From a virus: a stretch of DNA of 57,783 nucleotides. This document shows, piece by piece, positions 25,101 to 34,769 of the stretch. The position numbers were made by a program, and so were the translations under genes. The notes under the pieces are model-generated. The model saw nothing but the letters and a program-made list of their open reading frames with translations, was not told the origin of the DNA and did no database searches. The stretch spans positions 1-57,783 of IMG/VR virus record IMGVR_UViG_3300043427_004567; one strand, given 5' to 3'. Each line of letters opens with the position of its first letter. Within the stretch, counting starts at the first letter, position 1.

Positions 25101-28100
25101 ACAGCTCCAGTTATCTGAATTGAATTTGTTTTTTCAGCAACAAAATATTGTGTTTGTCCTAGGTCGTCTAGTGAAAACCAACGATCTTCGTCTAATGGCT
25201 CTAAGAGGGTGAATGACGGTTCTGAAGTAGTTATTGCAGCGGTGATACTCGCGTCTTCACTTTCAAAAACAAATCTAGAATGTTGAAACTCAGCATCGCT
25301 TGGTTGAATTTTCATCTCTGGGAAATTTTTTGTTCTTGAATCGCCATACTCTGCGATCTTGTACGCCCAGAATTCATCTAAATCAAATTCTTTAAACTTT
25401 GATGAGTTGAAAAAGGCAGAAATTGCATTATTTGTGCCTTTTTCTTGAATTAAGCCGCGCCAAAAATTAAATTGTGATCGGTCAGATGTGTTAAGATTTT
25501 TAAAATAATCTTTTTTAGAATATCCAAGAAGCGCAAGAGCATGAGGCGAAGTTAGATTATCATCTGAAATTAAATTTGCGTCATAGTGTGATTTAAATCC
25601 AGCAACATGACTTTCAAGATTTTTAATCAGTTTATTGCCACTCAAAATGTAACCACCAAAAGATGGCCTGAGGGACAGATTAGTCTGTTTTTCACCGTTA
25701 AAATAAATTCTTGAGATCTGTGAACCTAAGTACGAATCATAAATCAATTCGCCGTTCGCATAATTTTCAAAAACTATAACATGTTCATATTCTTCTATTA
25801 ATCCATGCACAGAAAATAGAGGAACGGTTGATGAAATAGAAGTAAGTCGATCTTTTCTGATAATTGTCAAGTCGTCGGTTGAAATAATACTATTTTCCAA
25901 ATCATATGCTGCAGGAATTGCATTTATATCTATAAATGCTTTTGAGTCAAAGGACGAAACAAGACCATTTGGGGTTTCAATCCATATTTTTTCAACAAAC
26001 GGGTTGAGAATGCTAGCCTGGCCAACTTCGATTCCTGACCACACGTCGGAAATAAATTTTTCTATTTCTAGCTGCCAACTAATTGCTCGACCAGTAATTT
26101 CGTCTATTGACGGTTTGTCTTGCTTATTAAAGCGCCAACCTTGAGCTTCAAGGTACAGTGTGTATCCGATTAAGAAGTTAATTACGTTCTGAACTCCAGT
26201 GATAGCAAATGGAACAGGTCTAGTTATTAAGCCAGTTGGATTAGACGGTGTTGACAGAATGTTTACGTAGGATCTCCACTCATTATCAGTTTTTTCTTTG
26301 TTTAGAGCAAAAAATGTTACGTATTCTGCGCTTGTGTCTAAATCATAATACGTTATTTCAGGTCTGCGAGTATTATATGTCTCAATCCTAAATTGCCAAT
26401 CTTCGCCAGCACCAGCAGGAATTATTGCGCCAGCAGTATTATATTTTCGCTGGCCGGTAGTTGTTAATTCTATTCTAAGCGCTTCAGCCCAAATACTTTT
26501 AACAAGCGGGTTGATCTTAATTACTGCCTCTGCTGCGGTGCCATATAATTCATTTAGATTTGTAGAAACATTTAAATTATCAGTGCGCAAGAAACCATTT
26601 GCACGGTGCGCAAGTTTTGTTGACCAACCGCGATAAGCCTTAGCATTAAAAGTTGTATAAATGTCAATTGAATTATAACGTAGCAAATTAGTATAATACT
26701 GATTTAACCCTGCAAATTTTTCAACTGAAGCAGGAATAAATTGAACTGTTTTATTTGAACCATCTACAGTGATAATCAGTTGATCGCCTAAACTAAAACC
26801 TCGACCTTGATCAGAAATTTTTAGGTCAATAATTGACAAAAGTGAAGGCACTCCAATTAACGCGCCAGAGTACAGCGTGTTGGCAAACAAATTGCCAATT
26901 TTTATATCATTAACTGTTAATTGTAAGCAAGCGCCAGGCGCAACTGTTGGAAAAGAAGTTAATCCACTCAGCTGTGTTGTAACTTGTAATTTTATAGTTG
27001 ATGGTGAAGTTGAATTAAAAGTTCCAACTACTAATTTTGAAACGTCTCTGTTAATCGCGGCCGGTTTTTCGCCGTGATACAAAAATTTATTTGCGGCAGG
27101 ACGTGTACCGGTAGATCTTATTAATTCAATATCTGTTAAGTCATTATTAAGGTGCTGAGTGCAAAAACCCCAACAACGGTTAAGATAAACAATAGGCTCA
27201 ACTTTGAAACCTGCGCGGTTAAAACCGTATGCGTACTCGACAGATTTACGCCAAACAAGTTCAGCAGGTCCATTATCACCAAAAATATATCCTGTGTTTT
27301 TATCAGCTGGTTCAACATTTGTTATTGCAAATGAAGAAGCAAAAGAACCCGGCGCAACATATGGTGGCAACAATTCATCAGTTCGTGGGTTTACGCTAAG
27401 CGCTTGACTTAATCCTGGGCCAGGCGGCAAAATACTGGCGATCCAATTCCACATCTCAGACGACCACAGACGGCTTTGAACAAATGTTGCAGCGTCAGTG
27501 CCAACTGTGCCAGTTGTTGTTAGCACCCAAACGGTGTTTAAAAATTCATATCCTTCAGAAATAGCAAGGCCCGCACCAGTTGACATAGTTGACATTCCGA
27601 GCATATCTGTAGCTCTTATCCAAATGCCGTTACTGCCGCTACCCAGAAAGCTAACTGTGTAAAGACCATTTTCCTCTTGAAGAGTTTGTCCAATAACTAG
27701 AACACGATCGCCTGCAGCTAAACTTACACCATCTACTGTATTTGGTGCAGCGTTAAGATTAAGATTAGTAACTTGAACAACTTTTGCAGGAGCTAGTTCG
27801 CTTGTTGGAGAAATGCCAGTGTAAAAATCATCGCCTGTGCCCATACCGGAATCCCAAGCAACTGGTTTTGTTTCAAAACCAACAATCTTCCATGGTTCAA
27901 GATTTGGACGACATGTTGGCAGAGAAAAGCCAATTGACCCGACTGGTACTGGTGATAAAGACAGACCGTCAAAATGTTCTTTTAATAAATCGTGCCATCT
28001 GGCGATTCCAACAGTTGTTCCGGTTGTCAAAGATAATGTTATAGACGTTGCCGTCACTGCGCTTTTTGCAAGTTGTTTATAATTCCATGTGAAAGCGTCA

Positions 28101-31100
28101 GTTGAGTCATAATCTGTACCAGCCGGATCATATTCATACTTCGCAGCAAAACGCGCAAATTCCAATTCAAGATTTTTTTGATATGTTTGACTCGTCGAAA
28201 TTGTATTATTAGGCGGCCAGACTTGTTGAGTGTTAGCAGGAACATTTTCGTATAGTTTAGTTTCAACCGCGAAAACTAGACTGTTCACCGCAGCGGTTAA
28301 ATCAACTTGCTGCCAGGCAGCTGTTAATACTTCTGGCTGCCAATTTGAACCGTCCCATCGCTTAAGAGTTTGTGTTTCTGAGCTGTACCAAAGATCATTT
28401 ACAAAGGCAATTGCTGGTGAAGTAGTATCGCTTGCTACGCCAAAAATGTATAAATCGCCTGTTGAGCTGTCAAACCATAGTTGATTTTTATACAACAGCG
28501 GGTCAGCGTCTGAAGTTCTTGTTGGAGCTGTTGGACGTGAAATACCCGCCACCAGTTGATTATTCCAACGACTAACTTGTGCGCGGGATAACACGCGATT
28601 TACTTCTACATCTATGTTAATCACTGGAGTAGCATGTCCATCGTGATGTTTCAGAACTACAATTCCTAATTCTGAATCAAATACGTACTTAGGTTCAACC
28701 GCAGGAGCTAATCCAAGATAGGGTAAAGTTGCTGGCCAATTTTTTATCGCAGAAGTTGAATCATAAAAAACTTGAGAAAGATCTGTTCTATCTTTGATAG
28801 AATCTTCATACGCTTTTAATAATTTCTGCGTAGTTAGATCAGTTGGATCTAACAGCGAGATATCAGTTGATGCTGGAGTTGGGTTTCCCTGTTCTGTTAT
28901 AAATTTAAGAATATCTTGATCGAAAAAAGATGTTACGCTGTTTAGCGCTTGTTGGTAAGAAGATTCAGCAAAATCTAAAATTGACAGCGGGCTTAGGTCT
29001 CTTTGCATAAGCATTGAAATGAAAAGACCATAACTATTTGAGAAATCTTTAATCACGCCGCCTAGGCCATAATTCTTACTGATATTTCTCCAATTATTAA
29101 ATCCAGTTGGCGAGCCAGAAAAATCATGTTGAGAAGAAATAATATTTCTAAAGTGAAAAACTAATTCTTGAACACCAATTTCACGTCTGTTCTCATGAAG
29201 AAGATTTGCTCTTATTGCCTTTGGAGTTGCCCAGGCGCCATCTACAGAATTTGGATCACCAAAGTAAGGTACAACACTACCAGTTGAATCTAACTCTACG
29301 TATTTTGGCACTTCAACATTAGTTAGTATAAAACTTATCGTGTCACCTGGTAAAAATGGGATACTGCCAGGCGCAACTGTCATACCAAAAGCCGGTTCTG
29401 AATATGGCACGCCAACTATTAAATTTGGCAAACTGCCGTCTTCGCTACCAACTACTGAGAATGTTGAAGAAGTTAAAGCAGTTAAAATAAATTTCTGCGA
29501 GTTAGTTAATTCGCCTGGCGTTAGATCGGCAATTGTTGCATCACTGTCAGATGTTATAATTGGTGTTGAAACAGTTGCACTGGTTGGGCCTGGTTGCCAA
29601 ATGCTCTTTAACTGATTTGATGCTGACGAAATTTTATAAAAAAGTTGTGCACCGTCTGAAGTTAAAAGACCTTGTGAAAAAATTAGATTTGAATTTTCAT
29701 CTCGAGCAGGTCTCTTGTTTAGAAGTTCATCATAATCGGCCTGTTGATTTTCAGCGTAATAGAAAATTGGACTAATTATATTTGTAAATTCACCGTTTAG
29801 ATCGTAAAGATTGAACAATGGATTTTGATTTATCTTAGTTTTTTGTTGAATGGAATTGAATGATTGTGAACCATAAGGTTGTGGGATTCCATCTAGTGAA
29901 TCACTTGAAAGTTCAATACCATATTGGAATTCTACAATCGGCCGTCTCGCAAATTGTACCTTGCTAAGATCTAAGTTGGGTACTGAGCCAAGATCGTCTG
30001 TGTGTACCCAATAATTATGTTGAGACCAATCATTTAATTTGGATACAGTTGAATCAGCAGAAAATGTTAAGGCTGCTAAACTTTGCGGAGTTTCAGGAGT
30101 TGAAAAGGCTGTTTGCGCATTGACTGTCCCAGTTAAAACATATACATAAGCGCCTGAAATCAAATCAGCATCAGAATTAAAGTCAAGTGCTCTAGTAAAT
30201 GCGCCATTTTGAACAACATAGATACCATTCCCAACTCCGCCTAGTTGATTTTTAACTAGAATACGCTGATTAATCTTTAGAGTAATCCCATCAATTGTTT
30301 GAAATGGTGCTAATCCCTTAATGCCAGTTATAGTTCCATTGCCTACGCCGGTGGAGGCAGCGGTGTATGAATTAACTATTTGTGTAATCGTTATGGTGAA
30401 GACATCGCCTGAGACGAATGGAGTAGTGCCTTCAGAAATTAAGAATGAAATCACACCAGAAGCAACAAATGGCGTTCCAACTATTGCAGTGCCAATCACT
30501 GTTCCAGTTACTGAGCTTGAAACGTCAAATGTTGTTGGTGAAGTTGCAGTTATAGTAAATGTTTCATTCACGGGGCGGCCAGAACCAGTTAAAACTATTG
30601 GCGCCGTAGTTGCAATATCTACCGAGAGTTTTGTTCTATCATTATTTTCTGGTTTAGAAATAGTTACGTATTCTGGAATATTGCTTGTATTCCAAGTCAT
30701 CTCTGGATGATTAATACCATCTGCAATCCAGTAGTAATTTGTGTAATTGCAAAACTTATCTAAATCAATTGGTGGTGCAAAATTTAGTGTTTGAGATTTC
30801 CCCCATTCTTTCAATTTTGAAATATCTATTCCTAAGCTCGTGGCTCGGTTTAAGATATCTTGAAATGTAAAAATGTGACGGTCAGGCCCAACTGAAAAAG
30901 ATATGCTTGGTGTTAAAGTATTAACAGTGCGTTCAACAGTTGATTGATTTATTAAAGGTCTGGCTTCCTCAGAAGGAGATATTTTGTTTCCCACATAGCC
31001 GTAAAATGGCAAACTTTCTTGTTTAGTGAAAAACCTGTTGAATAAATTTTCAAACAACGAGGTGTTAAGATCGTTGCGAAGATAAACAGGTAAAAGTGCT

Positions 31101-31138
31101 GTTAAATCTATATTAGATTTTTTATAATCAGACGCCAT
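22133..31138 (-). CDS. Giant baseplate wedge-type protein, 3001 aa
   Basis: This is the largest gene in the window. I place the start at ATG 31138 (MASDYKKSNIDLTALLPVYL) rather than the TTG at 31153. The N-terminus has helical wedge-like features (about 1-130) and NYYWIADGINHP (about 134-145). Three copies of the shared beta module occur at about 182-256, 545-608 and 2055-2118. Two copies of another module occur, one at about 270-355 (QRILVKNQLGGVGNGIYVV) and one in the middle (GDRVLVIGQTLQEENGLYTV). T4 gp7 in this map position is about 1030 residues, so this protein is three times larger. It follows gp6 in the operon, as gp7 does in T4. A role as an extended wedge arm holding fibres is inferred. 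Confidence 0.65.
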   Translation of the reverse strand: MASDYKKSNIDLTALLPVYLRNDLNTSLFENLFNRFFTKQESLPFYGYVGNKISPSEEARPLINQSTVERTVNTLTPSISFSVGPDRHIFTFQDILNRATSLGIDISKLKEWGKSQTLNFAPPIDLDKFCNYTNYYWIADGINHPEMTWNTSNIPEYVTISKPENNDRTKLSVDIATTAPIVLTGSGRPVNETFTITATSPTTFDVSSSVTGTVIGTAIVGTPFVASGVISFLISEGTTPFVSGDVFTITITQIVNSYTAASTGVGNGTITGIKGLAPFQTIDGITLKINQRILVKNQLGGVGNGIYVVQNGAFTRALDFNSDADLISGAYVYVLTGTVNAQTAFSTPETPQSLAALTFSADSTVSKLNDWSQHNYWVHTDDLGSVPNLDLSKVQFARRPIVEFQYGIELSSDSLDGIPQPYGSQSFNSIQQKTKINQNPLFNLYDLNGEFTNIISPIFYYAENQQADYDELLNKRPARDENSNLIFSQGLLTSDGAQLFYKISSASNQLKSIWQPGPTSATVSTPIITSDSDATIADLTPGELTNSQKFILTALTSSTFSVVGSEDGSLPNLIVGVPYSEPAFGMTVAPGSIPFLPGDTISFILTNVEVPKYVELDSTGSVVPYFGDPNSVDGAWATPKAIRANLLHENRREIGVQELVFHFRNIISSQHDFSGSPTGFNNWRNISKNYGLGGVIKDFSNSYGLFISMLMQRDLSPLSILDFAESSYQQALNSVTSFFDQDILKFITEQGNPTPASTDISLLDPTDLTTQKLLKAYEDSIKDRTDLSQVFYDSTSAIKNWPATLPYLGLAPAVEPKYVFDSELGIVVLKHHDGHATPVINIDVEVNRVLSRAQVSRWNNQLVAGISRPTAPTRTSDADPLLYKNQLWFDSSTGDLYIFGVASDTTSPAIAFVNDLWYSSETQTLKRWDGSNWQPEVLTAAWQQVDLTAAVNSLVFAVETKLYENVPANTQQVWPPNNTISTSQTYQKNLELEFARFAAKYEYDPAGTDYDSTDAFTWNYKQLAKSAVTATSITLSLTTGTTVGIARWHDLLKEHFDGLSLSPVPVGSIGFSLPTCRPNLEPWKIVGFETKPVAWDSGMGTGDDFYTGISPTSELAPAKVVQVTNLNLNAAPNTVDGVSLAAGDRVLVIGQTLQEENGLYTVSFLGSGSNGIWIRATDMLGMSTMSTGAGLAISEGYEFLNTVWVLTTTGTVGTDAATFVQSRLWSSEMWNWIASILPPGPGLSQALSVNPRTDELLPPYVAPGSFASSFAITNVEPADKNTGYIFGDNGPAELVWRKSVEYAYGFNRAGFKVEPIVYLNRCWGFCTQHLNNDLTDIELIRSTGTRPAANKFLYHGEKPAAINRDVSKLVVGTFNSTSPSTIKLQVTTQLSGLTSFPTVAPGACLQLTVNDIKIGNLFANTLYSGALIGVPSLLSIIDLKISDQGRGFSLGDQLIITVDGSNKTVQFIPASVEKFAGLNQYYTNLLRYNSIDIYTTFNAKAYRGWSTKLAHRANGFLRTDNLNVSTNLNELYGTAAEAVIKINPLVKSIWAEALRIELTTTGQRKYNTAGAIIPAGAGEDWQFRIETYNTRRPEITYYDLDTSAEYVTFFALNKEKTDNEWRSYVNILSTPSNPTGLITRPVPFAITGVQNVINFLIGYTLYLEAQGWRFNKQDKPSIDEITGRAISWQLEIEKFISDVWSGIEVGQASILNPFVEKIWIETPNGLVSSFDSKAFIDINAIPAAYDLENSIISTDDLTIIRKDRLTSISSTVPLFSVHGLIEEYEHVIVFENYANGELIYDSYLGSQISRIYFNGEKQTNLSLRPSFGGYILSGNKLIKNLESHVAGFKSHYDANLISDDNLTSPHALALLGYSKKDYFKNLNTSDRSQFNFWRGLIQEKGTNNAISAFFNSSKFKEFDLDEFWAYKIAEYGDSRTKNFPEMKIQPSDAEFQHSRFVFESEDASITAAITTSEPSFTLLEPLDEDRWFSLDDLGQTQYFVAEKTNSIQITGAVDQIIPVNLKTPQLFILPNITQTLANTSSGSLIVEPIKLKTINSVEDWEFLATSATEFTVSVNGSLVGSSITINQTVNVAGLTFKIGSGLTEFSAGDKFNFSIEVSKLSGSSVKLLAPITTSSAVSLFGFINSSPKFNPMKLFNYQAKVLVDDVPIWNPAAGIHEPTALAEIDFTDSFDPARYTYSTLELGNLNLSPLKSWGPAQVGKIWWDTSNLAYMPYDDELIFPSTEERLARWGAPAAWSTVDVYEWVESTVPPNEYDALSLKEEGNTEIDPAIRASGQAARPETYFRNRTWYGRPIAWSYNQVPASYPFVSSSFSSDIYFQSTEIGPSNIILATGRFSDYDITPGMKLSAWTKLYENVAHEVKEKPVGEVMLGTSLGTIIGSSESYGPSWNRFTDARIISNTSTFEANILITKSSINPIISFIGPIILTATGADQLTATAAYIGESQTITITDIQQPAGYVAAYDFSTLGIKLELTTAVDSLTSVISAATILNTLAQLTHDIFVRETISATVELTIPDNHLSNDDDMIEYGWKAWTVPTQAQLDSDLLSPNNSWVPYYGDYQQITPITGDRVSLIQDYTNNKLMLKDLTAVEKYTSTWGAWQLLDKTIVKQYSTGTSFVSSQIDFTLEPKRVSIYRNGALISGKNFTINENTVELPSTAIGDEIVIIQRAYSPTAAELAFDPEAQDDVTVQTQYKRDYRYVSVQARDSGGNLNISKYYFWVKNKNTAGTGKKTSVQQLKNKLRFGPSLYATFQSFQSPAYLGLTNSILPARYQAFTVYGLNSIVTQNNMYKLRFTKNFTLRDDPNQLQLKNTHSEWILLRKSHPLRIPEDLWLKLTHSLAAEDFAGNPIPSDKRKQYDARHGTSTRFGLKEGQTLAPRNLLIDVITYTILNTQLTITAADGSKLPDTLNGIIDFEDYNSWFATAESTQDTMSKIWEMGSPRQVNEIFFAALNEALVNNFELADIFKTSRIMIYAVRQITPFTQG

Positions 31139-31145
31139 ATTTGGA

Positions 31146-31171
31146 TACACCAACGGGTTATTGTTGGTGTA
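31146..31171 (-). promoter_or_regulatory. Hairpin just upstream of the giant wedge gene
   Basis: A perfect 9-bp stem (31146-31154 with 31163-31171) with an 8-base loop lies between gp6 and the giant gene. It overlaps the GATAAATA promoter by two bases. On the minus strand no T run follows, so it may attenuate or process the gp6 transcript rather than end it. Confidence 0.45.
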
Positions 31172-31177
31172 TTTATC
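31170..31177 (-). promoter_or_regulatory. Late-type promoter variant GATAAATA
   Basis: GATAAATA on the minus strand, 32 bases before ATG 31138. It is the same variant as upstream of the PAAR, nucleotidyltransferase and gp26-like genes. It would allow separate late transcription of the giant wedge gene. Confidence 0.5.
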
Positions 31178-31207
31178 TAATTCTGTTAAAACGCAAAAAC
31201 GCCTGTT

Positions 31208-34200
31208 TTACAACTTCTGTCGCAGCACTGCAGGAGTTAATGCTTCAACGATCTCTATATCATTGATTGTTGCACAAGATTGTAAGATCTCATCAATTCC
31301 AGCATCAACGGTAAACAAAGATCCAAATGAATTTGTTGAATATAATGGAACTAAAACCACGCTCGCTACTTGAGTTGGTAGACGTTGATGAATTAAACTT
31401 ATCAGCTCAGTTGCGTAGAATGAGATTGAAAAATCCCAGTTATCAATTGAAAAGAAATCATTGATTACCGATAGCGTTTCTTGTTTGATTCTTTCGCTGG
31501 AGAAAGTAGCAGTTGGTGCTCGTACTATCTTAAACTTTGCGCGCAGCTCTGGTGAAGCCTGCGTCCCAAAGAGTAATTTAATTTTACCAGGATGCAGCAC
31601 AATCGTATCAGATAACATCTTATTATTCAATAAGTATCCGTATGAATTGCGCAACTCTAACGGCGTTGGTTGCTCAGGCTGTATTGTTGATGTGCCTCGC
31701 AAATAACTTATTAAGTTGTCGTAGTACCCTCGCGTGATGATAAAGATGTCATGAATGTTGCTGGCCGAGGGGTCTATTAAATTACCATATGGTGTAAAGT
31801 GCTGCCACATGAAATCAATCCCGTTACCATTTTTTCCAGCAAATTTTAATTCTCTAACAACTTGACGAGTTTGATCTATGAACGAACCCTTATTGAAAAT
31901 AAAAGCAGTGCCGTCTATAGTAACAGTATCAGTTAGTACGCCATAAGACTCGCTTGAAGGAATCTTAATTGTTTTACTCCACGTAATAGGATCAATCACT
32001 TGATAATATAAGTAAGAATCTTGTGCCAAATCAATAAATTGCAATATATTCTGCGGTGCTACACTTGTTCTAGTAGCAGTGATAATCATATCACTTGGCA
32101 ATACTTCAAGTTGATTAATATTTATTTTGCCGGCGGCGTCATAAACTGGTGCAATGACATCATAATTTTGATTATCACCTAAGATCTGACCATTTTTCTT
32201 AATATTTGATCGTAGAATTTTAATCTTGTCATTTACTGGATTTTTGGTGTCAAAATCTGTTATACGCTGAATTGTGTTATACCAAAATTTAGTAGTTGGC
32301 GATTCTACAATTAATTTCATGTCACGGGTGTAGATAGTGAAACCTTCTATCTCGCCTAGAGAATTTTTAATAGGACGTACCCAAATCAACCATGAAAGTT
32401 CATTAACTTCTGGGTCATAGTATATTTCACGAGTTACGTCAGAAGACAGCGAACCTGTTGAATTTATAATTTCCCAACGGCCAGTCAAATTTATTAGTGC
32501 GGGCGTCTGAAAGGAAAAAGAACCAGATACGCTGCTGTAATCAATTCTTACAATAAATGCATCGCCAGGACCGGCTTCTGTGGCGTTAAATGTAAATTCT
32601 AAGGGAACTGATTGTCCAGCAGATGCCGAATTATATGGGACGCCAATCATTGCGCTTGGAAATTTACCACGCAAATTAGATGTAACAGTGACAGTAGTTG
32701 AATCATCAGCAACTTCTAAGGTCCAAACTTCATATGGCGCAGCGGTGACTGACGGAATCGGTGCGGCAGGTGGAATAAATGTTGCGGTAGAAATTGCCAA
32801 CGTTGCGGTAGACGCTAAAACTGGAGAGGTTCTGATAAATTTTAGTCCAAATTCTGAGCCAGATGGCGGATCGCCCCAACTTGCATTGTTGTTTAATCCA
32901 GAACCAATATCTCCAGAGATGTATGGGTTGACACCATCAATCGTTCTTGGCACCGTTTCTGAATAAATTTTATCATCTAATTTTGGATTAAGAGATGGGT
33001 CAGCAATTTTTGCAAAGATCACGCCATCAATTTCAACGTATTCAAGGGGTTCGCCGTAATAGTGTTGATCAAGAATTCGTTGAATGCGTGTTTTTTCTTG
33101 ACCTTTACCATGATCTGGCGTTCCAACACCAAGAGATGCGTCCTCAATAAATTTTATTCTTGGAATACTAATAACACCATATAGTTCATCGCTTGTGGCG
33201 GCGGTGTGGGTTATTAGATTAAAAATGCCAGATTCCGCTAATAGTGGTTCTAAAACTTGATCAATTAAACCACGTGTTGTTTCTGAGGTGCTAATACTAT
33301 TAATTTTTGGCTGATACGAAATAGATAAGTCATCTCCAAAAAGTTTTATATTTTCATAATTGCCTGAAGCATCATTCCACTCAATGTACTTAGATTGACC
33401 AGCAAAGGTTCTGTTTATCGCCTTAAGACGTAAGATGCTGGAGTCCTTCAACATATATGAGTTATAGTCTTGTGCATTGACCATTCTGTTTTGCGAATAA
33501 TAGGTCAGAGGCGCAGACTGGCGAATATGTTCTAGAGTTTCAGAAGCAGCAGAATTTTGAATTGTCGACGTCAACCCAAAAGTCATGGCACAAGTTTCTT
33601 GTGTGCCAGTTTTTGAGGTGTAAGTGAAATTAATTGGCTGCGCAGTTAATTTATTTTTCTGAATAACAATTGATCTGTTTGCAGATTGGCGAACCCAAAT
33701 GTAGAAGGTGCCGAGTGGTATGTCTGAAAAGTCACCATCTCCGAAACTTATTTTAATCCGATCATTTTCTAATGTCTCGATTTCAAATTTTGTTCTATTT
33801 TTATTTTGATTATAGACAAGATTTTGTTCATTAACGGTCTCAACTTCATTCCAGATCTCTAAAATATTACCATCTTCATCAACAGAGTTCAACCAAACAT
33901 CAGTCTGGTTGACGTTAGAAATGTTAAGTTCAATACTGCGATTTGGAATTGGATCGTCAAAAGAATATTCCACCCTAATTAAGCTGCCCTGTTTGATGTA
34001 GAACAGAAAGCCACTATAATCAGAACCGTCGCCGACGCCGTCATTTGCGTAGATAATTGGCATTTGCGAATTAATATCTGGCGTTTTTTCAAATGGGCCG
34101 TTTTCGTCAATATCAGTTTGCACAACTTCCATCTGAAAAGTTTCAATTCCGGTGTTGACATTAAATGAATAAACGCCATTCGTGAATGAAGTTGGATCAT

Positions 34201-34753
34201 TATTCAACGTGTAAAGTTGCATTGCCACGTCATTAACCTGGTATGACTTACTTGGCTGGCCAAAATTATTAGTTAGAATTCTATTCATCACCAGGAAAAA
34301 TTGTTCTTTCCACAGTGTGTTGTTTGGGTCATTCCAAACAATTACACGATTAGATAAATTGTTTCCGAGTGAATCAAATATTTGCTCAGAAGTTGAAACT
34401 GAAGAAACCTTAACAAGCCCGCGGCCAGGAATATTACGGCTCGCCTTATATGAAATTAATCGTGCTAAACGTAAAATTGATTGCTTTCTTTGTGCAGTAG
34501 TAATAAAATTTTCATGCGCCATCATATCTATACGATACGCGAGCTGTTCTGCAATGTACGCGAACATCTCAAGCATGGCAATAAATTCAGAAGACTCAAT
34601 AAAATCATTAAATGTTTCTTTGTAATACAGTTTTACGTACTGTAATAAAGACTCTTTAATCGTGTCATAATCATAAGCTGTGAAATTGACTTCTGAAAAA
34701 GCCTGATATACTTTTTCCCAGCTCTCAGCAGCATTTAAATTTCTTATTGCCAT
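31208..34753 (-). CDS. 6: Baseplate wedge protein gp6-like (J-family), enlarged
   Basis: The N-terminal about 150 residues are typical of the gp6/J family: helical, with SEFIAMLEMFAYIAEQLAYR followed by an ENFITTAQRKQSILRLARLI stretch. This part forms the wedge ring of contractile baseplates. T4 gp6 is about 660 residues and this protein is 1181. Extra length comes partly from an inserted beta domain at about 672-742, which is the same module seen in the two following wedge-type proteins. The C-terminal 150 residues again look gp6-like (PGKIKLLFGT and the TELISLIHQRLP helix). The gene starts 16 bases after gp25, which matches the T4 neighbourhood of 53, 5, 6 and 25 functions. Confidence 0.85.
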   Translation of the reverse strand: MAIRNLNAAESWEKVYQAFSEVNFTAYDYDTIKESLLQYVKLYYKETFNDFIESSEFIAMLEMFAYIAEQLAYRIDMMAHENFITTAQRKQSILRLARLISYKASRNIPGRGLVKVSSVSTSEQIFDSLGNNLSNRVIVWNDPNNTLWKEQFFLVMNRILTNNFGQPSKSYQVNDVAMQLYTLNNDPTSFTNGVYSFNVNTGIETFQMEVVQTDIDENGPFEKTPDINSQMPIIYANDGVGDGSDYSGFLFYIKQGSLIRVEYSFDDPIPNRSIELNISNVNQTDVWLNSVDEDGNILEIWNEVETVNEQNLVYNQNKNRTKFEIETLENDRIKISFGDGDFSDIPLGTFYIWVRQSANRSIVIQKNKLTAQPINFTYTSKTGTQETCAMTFGLTSTIQNSAASETLEHIRQSAPLTYYSQNRMVNAQDYNSYMLKDSSILRLKAINRTFAGQSKYIEWNDASGNYENIKLFGDDLSISYQPKINSISTSETTRGLIDQVLEPLLAESGIFNLITHTAATSDELYGVISIPRIKFIEDASLGVGTPDHGKGQEKTRIQRILDQHYYGEPLEYVEIDGVIFAKIADPSLNPKLDDKIYSETVPRTIDGVNPYISGDIGSGLNNNASWGDPPSGSEFGLKFIRTSPVLASTATLAISTATFIPPAAPIPSVTAAPYEVWTLEVADDSTTVTVTSNLRGKFPSAMIGVPYNSASAGQSVPLEFTFNATEAGPGDAFIVRIDYSSVSGSFSFQTPALINLTGRWEIINSTGSLSSDVTREIYYDPEVNELSWLIWVRPIKNSLGEIEGFTIYTRDMKLIVESPTTKFWYNTIQRITDFDTKNPVNDKIKILRSNIKKNGQILGDNQNYDVIAPVYDAAGKININQLEVLPSDMIITATRTSVAPQNILQFIDLAQDSYLYYQVIDPITWSKTIKIPSSESYGVLTDTVTIDGTAFIFNKGSFIDQTRQVVRELKFAGKNGNGIDFMWQHFTPYGNLIDPSASNIHDIFIITRGYYDNLISYLRGTSTIQPEQPTPLELRNSYGYLLNNKMLSDTIVLHPGKIKLLFGTQASPELRAKFKIVRAPTATFSSERIKQETLSVINDFFSIDNWDFSISFYATELISLIHQRLPTQVASVVLVPLYSTNSFGSLFTVDAGIDEILQSCATINDIEIVEALTPAVLRQKL

Positions 34754-34769
34754 ATTTTATCTCGTTAGG

